A stretch of DNA of 64,000 bases from Sphingomonas pituitosa NBRC 102491 (GTDB taxonomy: Bacteria; Pseudomonadota; Alphaproteobacteria; Sphingomonadales; Sphingomonadaceae), in assembly GCF_001598435.1 (NCBI RefSeq), contig NZ_BCYY01000023.1, positions 1-64,000 on the forward strand, given 5' to 3'. The position numbers and the translations under genes are program-made. Numbering within the stretch: the first letter of the stretch is position 1; every line of letters begins with the position of its first letter. The notes beneath the pieces are model-generated. The model saw only the letters and a list, made by a program, of their open reading frames with translations. It had not been told where the DNA came from and made no database searches. This document shows, in pieces, positions 15,242 to 22,682 of the stretch.

Positions 15242-17515
15242 ATGACCACCTCCGCTCTCCTTCGCGGGCTGCTGCTCGCGAGCGCCGCGCTCACCGCGCC
15301 CTCGGCGCTCGCCGCCGCCAGCAACGAAACGCCCGCACCCGTCCAGGGTGCCCAGCCCGACGCGACCGCGCCGCAGGATAGCGGCGAGATCGTCGTCACC
15401 GCGCAGCGCCGCACCGAAGCTGCCAAGGACGTGCCCGTCGCCGTCACCGCGATCGGCGGCGAGAAGCTCGACGTGCTCAATTCGTCGGGCCTGGACATCC
15501 GCTTCCTGTCGGCGCGCACGCCCAGCCTGCAGATCGAAAGCTCGTTCGGCCGCACCTTCCCGCGCTTCTACATCCGCGGCCTCGGCAACACCGATTTCGA
15601 CCCCAACGCCGCGCAGCCGGTGTCGGTGGTGTACGACAATGTCGCGCTCGAGAACCCGATGCTGAAGGCGTTCCCGGCGTTCGACCTGGCGCGCGTCGAA
15701 GTGCTGCGGGGGCCGCAGGGCACGCTGTTCGGCCGCAACACGCCGGCGGGCGTGGTGAAGCTCGAATCGCAGCGCCCGACCAACCAGTATGAAGCCAAGG
15801 GCAGCGTCAGCTGGGCGACCTACAACACGGTCAATGCCGATCTCGCGCTCAACGCGCCGCTCGGGGGCGGCTTCAGCCTGCGCGTTTCCGGCCTGGTGCA
15901 GCACCGCGACAACTGGGTGGTGAACGACAGCACCAGCGCCCAGAGCGTCGCGAACCGCAAGCTGGAAGGCTATACCGATCGCGCCGGCCGCGTGCAGCTG
16001 GCCTATACGAACGGCGACTTCAACGCGCTGGTCAACGTCCATGGCCGCGACCTCGAGGGCACGCCGCGCGTGTTCCGCGCCGGCCTGTTCCAGCAGGGCT
16101 CGAACAACTTCTCGGCCGGCTTCGATCCCAAGCATGTCAAGCTCGACGGCTATACCAGCCAGTGGCTGGAGCAGTGGGGCGGAAGCGTGCAGCTCGATTA
16201 TCATTTCGACGGGATCGGCACGCTCTACTCGATCACCGCGTACGAGCGCGCCAAGGTGCAGAGCACCGGCGACGTCGACGGCGGCGACAGCTACACCTAT
16301 CCTCTTCCCGCCCTCGGGCTTAACAATGCCTCTCGTGACTCGAACACCGGCGGCATCACCCAGCCGAAGGAGTTCAGCCAGGAACTGCGCTTCGCCACCG
16401 ACCAGTTCGGCGCGTTCCGCGGCCAGGCCGGCCTTTATTATTTCGACCAGAATCTCGATTACAGCGAATATGGCTATCCGCTGGGCGGCGGCGCGCAGAA
16501 CCAGAATATCGGCCATGTGAACATCAACGAGAATTTCGGCGTGTTCGCCTCGGGCGAATACAAGGCCACCGACGCGCTGACGCTGCGCGCGGGCGTGCGC
16601 TATTCGCATGACCGCAAGAACGACGTGATCACCGGCTTCGGCCCGCTGACCACCGGCCTAACCCTGCCGATCCAGACCAAGGTGAAGGGCGAGGCGGTAA
16701 CCTGGGACGCCAGCGCCACCTATGCGCTGACCCCCGACGTCAACGTCTATGCGCGCTTCGCCACCGGCTATCTCGGCCCGGCGATCCAGGACCGCGTGAC
16801 CTTCGGCTCGGTGCCGACCACCGCGGGCAAGCAGTTCACCAAGTCGGCCGAAGCGGGCATCAAGGGCGCGTTTCCGGCCAAGGGGCTGAACTATGCGCTG
16901 ACCGGCTACTGGTACCGCACCGACAACCTGCAGCTGACCGCGGTGGGCGGCGCGAGCAACTCGACGCGGCTGCTCTCGGCCGATCACGTCAACGGCTATG
17001 GCGTCGAAGCCGAGTTCAGCTACCGCCCGGTCCGCGGCCTCGATCTGACCGCCAGCGGCAGCTACAACTTCACCCAGATCCGCGATCCGAAGCTCGCGGT
17101 GGGTGTGTGCGGCGCGCTGTGCACCGTCACCGATCCGACCACGACGATCGGCGGCCAGCGGGTCGCCCTGATCGATGGTAACCGCCTGCCCCAGGCGCCG
17201 CGCTTCGTGCTCAACGCCACCGCACGCTACGGCGTGCCGCTGGCAAACGGCGGCGAGGTCTATGCCTATACCGACTGGGCCTATCGCAGCGAGATCAACT
17301 ACTTCCTCTACGAGGCGAAGGAGTTCCGCGGACGTTCGCTGGTCGAGGGCGGCGTGCGCATCGGCTATCGCGCGCCGGAGGGCTATGAGGTGGCGGCCTT
17401 CGCGCGCAACATCCTCAACCAGATCCGTGCGCAAAGCGCGATCGACTTCAACAACCTGACCGGCATGATCAACGAGCCGCGCATCATCGGCGGCGAGATC
17501 CGGTTCCACTTCTGA
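15242..17515 (+). CDS. TonB-dependent receptor
   Basis: A 757-residue outer-membrane gated channel. It has a signal peptide (MTTSALLRGLLLASAALTAP to ALA), a TonB-box-like GEIVVTAQRR (about residues 45-55), a plug domain (DVPVAVTAIGGEKLDVL, RFYIRGLG, VEVLRGPQGTLFGRNTPAG) and a beta-barrel ending in an aromatic residue (GGEIRFHF). The substrate is not evident, and the RGPQGTLFGRNT type is frequent among sphingomonad receptors for organic ligands. The start ATG 15242 was chosen by the signal peptide. It is transcribed against the flanking truB and tdk, so it interrupts a conserved ribosome/RNA gene order, which suggests a later insertion. It is followed by a terminator hairpin. Confidence 0.92.
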   Translation: MTTSALLRGLLLASAALTAPSALAAASNETPAPVQGAQPDATAPQDSGEIVVTAQRRTEAAKDVPVAVTAIGGEKLDVLNSSGLDIRFLSARTPSLQIESSFGRTFPRFYIRGLGNTDFDPNAAQPVSVVYDNVALENPMLKAFPAFDLARVEVLRGPQGTLFGRNTPAGVVKLESQRPTNQYEAKGSVSWATYNTVNADLALNAPLGGGFSLRVSGLVQHRDNWVVNDSTSAQSVANRKLEGYTDRAGRVQLAYTNGDFNALVNVHGRDLEGTPRVFRAGLFQQGSNNFSAGFDPKHVKLDGYTSQWLEQWGGSVQLDYHFDGIGTLYSITAYERAKVQSTGDVDGGDSYTYPLPALGLNNASRDSNTGGITQPKEFSQELRFATDQFGAFRGQAGLYYFDQNLDYSEYGYPLGGGAQNQNIGHVNINENFGVFASGEYKATDALTLRAGVRYSHDRKNDVITGFGPLTTGLTLPIQTKVKGEAVTWDASATYALTPDVNVYARFATGYLGPAIQDRVTFGSVPTTAGKQFTKSAEAGIKGAFPAKGLNYALTGYWYRTDNLQLTAVGGASNSTRLLSADHVNGYGVEAEFSYRPVRGLDLTASGSYNFTQIRDPKLAVGVCGALCTVTDPTTTIGGQRVALIDGNRLPQAPRFVLNATARYGVPLANGGEVYAYTDWAYRSEINYFLYEAKEFRGRSLVEGGVRIGYRAPEGYEVAAFARNILNQIRAQSAIDFNNLTGMINEPRIIGGEIRFHF

Positions 17516-17561
17516 TCGGAGGCGCGGGGGGCGGGAAGCCTCCCGCGCACTTCATAGCGGG

Positions 17562-17597
17562 AAGGGCGTCGCGGGGAGATCCTCGCGGCGCCCTTTT
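17562..17597 (+). terminator. Terminator after the TonB-dependent receptor
   Basis: AAGGGCGTCGCG (17562-17573) pairs with CGCGGCGCCCTT (17584-17595) with one G-U wobble and runs into TTTT. It lies about 47 bases after the receptor stop and just before the converging tdk stop. The wobble favours plus-strand use. Confidence 0.8.
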
Positions 17598-17602
17598 CCG
17601 TT

Positions 17603-18187
17603 TCAGCCGATCGCGCCGCGCCGCTCGACGAAATGGCGGCGGCAGAGCGCGACATAACGATCATTGCCGCCGATCTCGCGCTGCTCGCCCTCGCGCACCG
17701 CCAGCCCCTCGGCATCGACCCGCAGGTTCATCGTCGCCTTGCGGCCGCACTCGCACACCGACTTGATCTCGACGAGCGAGTCCGCAATCGCCAGCAGCGC
17801 CGCCGCGCCCTCGAACAGCACGCCGCGAAAGTCGGTGCGCAGGCCATAGCAGAGCACGGGCACCTCGTCCTCGTCGCACACCGCGGCCAGCTGATGGACC
17901 TGGGAAGCGGAGAGGAACTGCGCCTCGTCCACCAGCACGCAGGCGAGCGGCGTCGCGAAATGCGCATCCTGCACGATCGTGCGCAGGTCGGTCGCCGCGT
18001 CGAAGGGAATGGCATCCGCATGGATGCCGAGCCTTGAGTCGATCACCCCATGCCCGCCGCGATCATGCACGCCGGCGGTGAACAGCAGCGTCCGCATGCC
18101 GCGCTCGCGATAGTTGAAATCGGCCTGGAGCAGCGTGGTCGATTTGCCCGCGTTCATCGAGGCATAGTAGAAATAGAGCTTGGCCAT
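17603..18187 (-). CDS. tdk: Thymidine kinase (TK1-like)
   Basis: Phosphorylates thymidine to dTMP (salvage). The 194-residue protein has a P-loop SMNAGKST (about residues 10-17), the Walker B-like VLVDEAQFLS, the YGLRTDFRG loop, and a zinc-binding lasso with CECGRKATMN plus CRRHF near the C-terminus. Length and motifs match the bacterial/human TK1 family. It lies 57 bases after rbfA on the same strand and faces the TonB-dependent receptor. The link to rbfA is likely one of transcription only. Confidence 0.96.
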   Translation of the reverse strand: MAKLYFYYASMNAGKSTTLLQADFNYRERGMRTLLFTAGVHDRGGHGVIDSRLGIHADAIPFDAATDLRTIVQDAHFATPLACVLVDEAQFLSASQVHQLAAVCDEDEVPVLCYGLRTDFRGVLFEGAAALLAIADSLVEIKSVCECGRKATMNLRVDAEGLAVREGEQREIGGNDRYVALCRRHFVERRGAIG

Positions 18188-18244
18188 CGGCGCATCACAC
18201 CAAAAGGGCGGTCGATGTCCAGTGCGCGCTTCGGCGCGTCGGCA

Positions 18245-18652
18245 TCAGTCCTGCTCGGACTCACCCTCCGCCAGATCGCGCGCCACGTTGGGCGCGCGCA
18301 GCAGCTGGTCGATATGGCTGCCCTCGTCGAAGCTTTCGTCCGCCAGGAACTTGAGCTTGGCGGCGTACTTCATCTTTACGCGGTGGGCGACTTCGCGCTG
18401 GAGGAAGGCCGTATTGGTGCGCAGGGCCTTGAGCACCGCCTCCTCGTCCTTGCCGAGCAGCGGCTTCACGAACACGGTCGCGTGTCGCAGATCGGGGGAC
18501 ATGCGCACCTCGGTCACCGAGACCATGTGCTTCGCCAGCACCTCATCGTGCACGTCGCCGCGCTGGAGGATCTCGCTGAGGATATGGCGCACCTGTTCGC
18601 CCACGCGCAGGACGCGGACGGAGCGGGTTTCATCGGTGTCGTTCTGGCGCAT
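18245..18652 (-). CDS. rbfA: Ribosome-binding factor A
   Basis: Small KH-fold protein needed for late maturation of the 30S subunit and 16S rRNA 5' processing. The 135 residues show SVRVLRVGEQVRHILSEIL at the N-terminus and VSVTEVRMSPDLRHATVFV in the middle, both typical of RbfA, with an acidic tail (EGESEQD). It normally follows infB directly. Here about 350 bases separate it from infB, and that spacer holds the small ORF and hairpins described separately. The ribosome binding site is weak. Confidence 0.95.
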   Translation of the reverse strand: MRQNDTDETRSVRVLRVGEQVRHILSEILQRGDVHDEVLAKHMVSVTEVRMSPDLRHATVFVKPLLGKDEEAVLKALRTNTAFLQREVAHRVKMKYAAKLKFLADESFDEGSHIDQLLRAPNVARDLAEGESEQD

Positions 18653-18675
18653 GTTGTGATTCTGACCGGTTTTCG

Positions 18676-18708
18676 CTATATGGAACAGGCTACGTTGTGA
18701 ACTTGCAA
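18676..18708 (-). pseudogene. Decayed copy of the small-ORF start region
   Basis: On the minus strand GGAAG, 7 bases, TTG, then codons for Q-V-H-N-V-A-C-S-I and a stop. It aligns with the start of the 18798-18899 ORF (SD, TTG, Q-V-T-N-V-A-V), sharing TTGCAAGT and GTAGC. It is directly preceded by a perfect hairpin, as is the longer copy. It could be a truncated duplicate, or both could be a conserved RNA element rather than a coding one. Confidence 0.45.
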
Positions 18709-18720
18709 CAAGTCACTTCC

Positions 18721-18750
18721 TGAGCCCGGGTGTTCCAGCGCCCGGGCTCA
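18721..18750 (-). repeat. Hairpin A of the infB-rbfA spacer
   Basis: Perfect 10-bp inverted repeat TGAGCCCGGG / CCCGGGCTCA around a 10-base loop, which on the minus strand reads CGCTGGAACA. It is immediately followed (minus strand) by GGAAG of the decayed start region. The loop core GCTGGAAC is shared with hairpin B. Confidence 0.85.
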
Positions 18751-18759
18751 AATCCTATA

Positions 18760-18789
18760 GGGCCCCCGGCGTTCCAGCACCGGGAGCCC
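18760..18789 (-). repeat. Hairpin B of the infB-rbfA spacer
   Basis: GGGCCCCCGG / CCGGGAGCCC arms with a 10-base loop that reads TGCTGGAACG on the minus strand. The single mismatch becomes a G-U wobble only in minus-strand RNA. It begins 8 bases after the stop codon of the small ORF and may terminate or stabilise its transcript. It shares loop sequence GCTGGAAC and size with hairpin A 9 bases further on. Confidence 0.85.
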
Positions 18790-18797
18790 GCACTGGA

Positions 18798-18899
18798 TTA
18801 CGTGCGGCTAAGCTCGATGAGCTTCACCACCAGCCCGAGCAGCGCGACGAGAAACGTCGCAGCGCCCGGAACCAGAACCGCTACATTGGTCACTTGCAA
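18798..18899 (-). CDS. 33-residue hydrophobic peptide with a very strong ribosome binding site
   Basis: Codes for M(TTG)QVTNVAVLVPGAATFLVA followed by LLGLVVKLIELSRT: one transmembrane helix with a basic end. The TTG start is preceded by AAGGAGGTGATC (18903-18914), a 12-base match to the complete anti-Shine-Dalgarno tail of 16S rRNA, with GGAGG 8 bases from TTG. The SD is joined to a 10-bp hairpin (18911-18940) whose 3' arm contains its first bases, so translation may be controlled by folding. Size and topology recall holin-like or type I toxin peptides and membrane regulatory peptides, but I recognise no family. It lies between infB and rbfA on their strand. Confidence 0.5.
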   Translation of the reverse strand: MQVTNVAVLVPGAATFLVALLGLVVKLIELSRT

Positions 18900-18910
18900 A
18901 TAGATCACCT

Positions 18911-18940
18911 CCTTTTCGGCCGCAGGTGCAGCCGAAAAGG
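18911..18940 (-). promoter_or_regulatory. Hairpin overlapping the small-ORF Shine-Dalgarno
   Basis: CCTTTTCGGC (18911-18920) and GCCGAAAAGG (18931-18940) are perfect 10-bp arms around a 10-base loop. On the minus strand the 3' arm GCCGAAAAGG runs straight into AGGTGATC, so its last AAGG bases are the first bases of the AAGGAGG ribosome binding site. When folded the hairpin would hide part of that site. Confidence 0.7.
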
Positions 18941-19000
18941 AAGCGTATCACAGGCTGGGCCGTCCAGGAACAAAAGGTGTCCGTCGGCAGCCCTGGCCCC

Positions 19001-21913
19001 TTACAGCGTACGTTCGCGCAGCTCGACTTCGTAGGTTTCGAGATAGTCGCCCGCCTTGATGTCCACGAAGTTCTGCGTGAACGTCACGCCGCACTCGAGA
19101 CCGGCGCGCACTTCGGCGACATCGTCCTTGAAGCGACGCAGCGAGGCGATCTCGCCGGTGTAGATGATGACGTCGTTGCGCGTGATGCGCGCCTTGAGCG
19201 CCTTGCGGATGAAGCCGTCGACAACCAGCAGACCGGCCGCCTTGCCATGCTTGCCGGCAGAGAAGACGTCCTTGATCTCGGCGCGGCCGACGACCGTTTC
19301 GAACGCTTCCGGACCCAGCTCGCCCGCCATGCCCGCACGAATCTCGTCGGTCAGGTCGTAGATGACGTCGTAATACTTCAGCGCCACCTTGTTCCGCTCG
19401 GCGATCTCGCGCGCCTTGGCGTTGGCACGGACGTTGAAGCCGATGATCGGCGCACCGCTGGCGGCTGCCAGCGACACGTCGCTCTCGGTGATGCCGCCCA
19501 CGCCCGAGTGCAGGATGCGCACGCGGATGTCGTCGTTGCCCAGCTTGCTGAGCGCACCCACGATCGCCTCGGTCGAACCCTGCGTGTCGGCCTTGACCAC
19601 CACCGGATATTCGATCGCCTGCTTGTCCTTGAGCGCGGAGAACATGCTCTCCAGGCTCGCCGGCGCCTGCGTCGTGCGCTTCTGGAGCAGCACGCCCTGG
19701 CGATATTCGGCGACCTCGCGGGCACGCGCCTCGCTCTCGACCACCTGCATCGGATCACCCGCCGACGGCACGCCCGAGATGCCGAGCACCTCGACCGGCA
19801 TCGCCGGACCGGCTTCCTTGATCTGGCGGCCCTTGTCGTCGATCATCGCACGGACCTTGCCGCTCTCCGCGCCGACGACGAACACGTCGCCCACGCGCAG
19901 CGTGCCGCGGTTGACGAGGATCGTCGCGACCGGGCCGCGGCCCTTGTCGAGCTTCGCCTCGATCACGGTGCCTTCGGCCTCGCGATCGGGGTTGGCGCGC
20001 AGTTCGAGCAGTTCCGCCTGGAGCTGGATCTTCTCGATCAGCGCGTCGAGGCCGATCTTCTTGAGCGCCGAGACTTCGACGTTCTGGACGTCGCCGCCCA
20101 TCTCTTCGACGATCACCTCATGCTCGAGCAGACGCTCGCGCACCTTCTGCGGGTTGGCGCTGTCGAGGTCGACCTTGTTGATCGCCACGATCATCGGCAC
20201 GCCGGCCGCCTTGGTGTGATTGATCGCCTCGATCGTCTGCGGCATCAGCCCGTCGTTCGCGGCCACCACCAGCACGACGATGTCGGTGACGTTGGCACCG
20301 CGCGCACGCATTTCGGAGAAGGCTTCGTGGCCCGGCGTGTCGAGGAAGGTGATCTTCGACTTGTCCTTCAGGGTGACCTGATAGGCGCCGATATGCTGGG
20401 TGATGCCGCCTGCTTCGCCGCGCACCACATCGGTGCCGCGCAGCGCGTCGAGCAGCGAGGTCTTGCCGTGATCGACATGGCCCATGATCGTCACGACCGG
20501 CGGGCGCGACTGCAGCGTATCCTCGGGATCGCCCTCGGTATCGACCTGGATGTCGACATCGCTATCGCTGACGCGCTGCACGTTGTGGCCGAAATCGGTG
20601 ACGAGCAGTTCGGCGGTATCCTGGTCGATCGACTGATTGACCGTGACCATCATGCCCATCTTGAACAGGGCCTTCACCAGGTCCGCGCCCTTTTCGGCCA
20701 TGCGGTTGGCGAGTTCCTGCACCGTGATCGAATCCGGCACCACGACGTCGCGGACCTGCTTGATCTGCGGTTCGCGCGGGCCGCCATAGGAACGGCGATG
20801 TTCCTTCTCGCGGGCGCGCTTCAGCGCCGCTAGGCTGCGGGCGCGAGCACCGTCGTCGCCGCCCAGGGCGCGCGTGACGGTGAGCTTGCCCGACTGGCGA
20901 CGATCGTCGCCCTTGCGGTCGCGCGACGGCTTGGCCGGATCGGCACCCGGACGGCGCGGCGCGAGGCCGGTCGGCGCGGGACGTGCCGCACCCGCACCGG
21001 CGCCGGCGCCGGGGCGCTGCTGTGCCTGGTTCTGCGCGGGCTGCTGCTGCGGCTGCGGTGCTGCTGCGGCAGGCGCGGCAGCCTGCGGCTCGGGCTTGGG
21101 CTGCGGCTTGGGGATTTCGGGACGCTGCACGGGCGTGAAGCGACGCGGGGCGGGCAGCGAGCGATCGAGTTGCAGCGTGATCGGGCCCTGCGGCACCGGC
21201 CGGCGCGCCGCCGGGGCGGCTGCGGGCTTGGGTGCTGGCGGCTGCGGCGTGGCTGCCTTGGGCGCTGCGGCCTGCGGTGCCGGCGCGGCAGGTGCTGCTG
21301 CCGTCGGCTGCGGTGCTACCGGCGCAGGCGCTGGGGTGGGTTCCGCCACCGGCGCGGGCGCAGGCGCAGCTTCAGCCACCACTTCGGGCTGCGGCGCAGG
21401 TGCGGGCGCAGCCTCGACAGGCGCGGGCGCAGGCGCGGCTTCGACCGGCGCAGGCGCAGCGGCCGCTTCGGCACCGGCACGCGCACGCTCTTCGACGCGG
21501 CGACGCTCTTCTTCCTGCGCTTCGGCACGGATCCGCTCGTCACGACGGCGGGCTTCCTCCAGCGCGGTCATGCGCTGTTCCTCTGCTTCGCGGAGCAGCT
21601 TGGTCTGGCGCTCCTGCGGCGACAGATTGTCCATCGGGCGACGCGGCGGCGTCGCGGCCGGGCGGGGTGCCTGGGCCTGGGGCTGCGGGGCAGGAGCAGC
21701 CGGCGCAGCCTCGGCAGGCGCAGGGGCCTGCGTCGCTTCGTCGTGCGGCGCACCCTGCGGGCCGAGGACACGGCGACGCTTGACCTCCACGACCACGGTG
21801 TTGGAACGGCCATGGCTGAAGCTCTGCTTCACCTTGCCGGTTTCCACCGTGCGCTTCAGACCCAGCGGCGCGCGCATGCCCAGTTTCGGCTTGTCGTTTT
21901 CGGTGTCGCTCAT
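19001..21913 (-). CDS. infB: Translation initiation factor IF-2
   Basis: GTPase that brings initiator tRNA to the 30S subunit. 970 residues: a conserved N-terminal IF2 motif (LGMRAPLGLKRTVETGKVKQ), a very long Ala/Pro/Gln-rich charged linker (about residues 55-330, with an Arg/Glu-rich coiled segment), a second IF2-N domain, then the G domain with GHVDHGKTSLLD, DTPGHEAFSEM and NKVD, and the C1/C2 domains to the end. I chose ATG 21913, four bases after the ylxR TAG; a longer in-frame ATG at 21925 would overlap ylxR. Low-complexity A/P linkers are usual in alphaproteobacteria. It is part of rimP-nusA-ylxR-infB. Confidence 0.97.
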   Translation of the reverse strand: MSDTENDKPKLGMRAPLGLKRTVETGKVKQSFSHGRSNTVVVEVKRRRVLGPQGAPHDEATQAPAPAEAAPAAPAPQPQAQAPRPAATPPRRPMDNLSPQERQTKLLREAEEQRMTALEEARRRDERIRAEAQEEERRRVEERARAGAEAAAAPAPVEAAPAPAPVEAAPAPAPQPEVVAEAAPAPAPVAEPTPAPAPVAPQPTAAAPAAPAPQAAAPKAATPQPPAPKPAAAPAARRPVPQGPITLQLDRSLPAPRRFTPVQRPEIPKPQPKPEPQAAAPAAAAPQPQQQPAQNQAQQRPGAGAGAGAARPAPTGLAPRRPGADPAKPSRDRKGDDRRQSGKLTVTRALGGDDGARARSLAALKRAREKEHRRSYGGPREPQIKQVRDVVVPDSITVQELANRMAEKGADLVKALFKMGMMVTVNQSIDQDTAELLVTDFGHNVQRVSDSDVDIQVDTEGDPEDTLQSRPPVVTIMGHVDHGKTSLLDALRGTDVVRGEAGGITQHIGAYQVTLKDKSKITFLDTPGHEAFSEMRARGANVTDIVVLVVAANDGLMPQTIEAINHTKAAGVPMIVAINKVDLDSANPQKVRERLLEHEVIVEEMGGDVQNVEVSALKKIGLDALIEKIQLQAELLELRANPDREAEGTVIEAKLDKGRGPVATILVNRGTLRVGDVFVVGAESGKVRAMIDDKGRQIKEAGPAMPVEVLGISGVPSAGDPMQVVESEARAREVAEYRQGVLLQKRTTQAPASLESMFSALKDKQAIEYPVVVKADTQGSTEAIVGALSKLGNDDIRVRILHSGVGGITESDVSLAAASGAPIIGFNVRANAKAREIAERNKVALKYYDVIYDLTDEIRAGMAGELGPEAFETVVGRAEIKDVFSAGKHGKAAGLLVVDGFIRKALKARITRNDVIIYTGEIASLRRFKDDVAEVRAGLECGVTFTQNFVDIKAGDYLETYEVELRERTL

Positions 21914-21917
21914 GCGG

Positions 21918-22622
21918 CTACTCAAGTTCCTCGATAGTGTTCGTCGTCAATGGCACGGCGGACGGCAAAGCCGATGCGCCTTGCGATTCGGAATCGCAAG
22001 ACACGGGATCAGGTTCGGGTCCGATAAAGTGCAGCCAGCGATCGAGCGCTTCGCTCGTCCGTTGCGCCGCCCGGGCGTCGATGAGTCCGGCGTGTACCAC
22101 ATTTTCGCGGCCTAACGCCAAGGACAATATGGTGCGCGAGACCGGCAATGTTAAGCCCTTGAGGGCAGAACCTTCCCGATCCGAGCCAACCCGCCACGCC
22201 TGGGCAAGCTTGCGGCTGCCGTCGTCGCGCGCGTCGGATGCGTGCAGCAGCAGATGGAGTCGGCCGCTGCGCGCGGACTTTTCGATCCGCTCGGCACCGA
22301 TCACCACATAGCCCGCCTTCGCCTCCAGCCCCAGCCGGTCAAGCGCGGCGCGCTGCAGCTGGGCGGCGATCCGGTCCTCCAGATCGTCCGGGATGCGGAT
22401 CTCGGCGGTGCGGAAGCTACGCGACAGGGCGCCCTTGAGCTTGCCCTTGTCGCGCGACGCGGTGAGCCCCGCCTTGTCGACGGAGATCCACGCGCCGCGG
22501 CCGGGGGCCTTGGCACGAATGTCGGGCAGCACTTCGCCCTCGGGCGAAAGCACGAGTCGGATCAGCCCTTCCCGCGGCGATTCCTCGCGCGACAGGATGC
22601 AGGTGCGAACCGCGTCGGTCAT
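21918..22622 (-). CDS. YlxR/DUF448 RNA-binding protein fused to an L7Ae-like domain
   Basis: A 234-residue protein encoded between nusA and infB. The N-terminal 90 residues are YlxR (DUF448), with RTCILSREESPREGLIRLV and the GRGAWISVDKA motif that replaces the usual GRGAYLC. The middle (about 95-190) resembles the L7Ae/ribosomal L30e-type fold (AAQLQRAALDRLGLEAKAGY, then GSALKGLTLP). YlxR (RnpM) binds RNase P RNA in Firmicutes, and the function in alphaproteobacteria is uncertain. The stop and the infB ATG are four bases apart. The tail (PVSCDSESQGAS) is low complexity. Confidence 0.88.
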   Translation of the reverse strand: MTDAVRTCILSREESPREGLIRLVLSPEGEVLPDIRAKAPGRGAWISVDKAGLTASRDKGKLKGALSRSFRTAEIRIPDDLEDRIAAQLQRAALDRLGLEAKAGYVVIGAERIEKSARSGRLHLLLHASDARDDGSRKLAQAWRVGSDREGSALKGLTLPVSRTILSLALGRENVVHAGLIDARAAQRTSEALDRWLHFIGPEPDPVSCDSESQGASALPSAVPLTTNTIEELE

Positions 22623-22682
22623 CGGCCCCTCCCGTTACAGAAGGGGACGATGGCCCATGACGATGATGTCAGTCGGCGCGTA

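Noticed and set aside
18903..18914. GATCACCTCCTT as a fragment of a 16S rRNA gene 3' end
   Set aside because: Flanking bases do not continue the 16S sequence, and on the minus strand it is placed ideally as a Shine-Dalgarno for the 18798-18899 ORF.
18926..20833. Long plus-strand frame opposite infB
   Set aside because: Antisense shadow of IF-2; no homology-like motifs.
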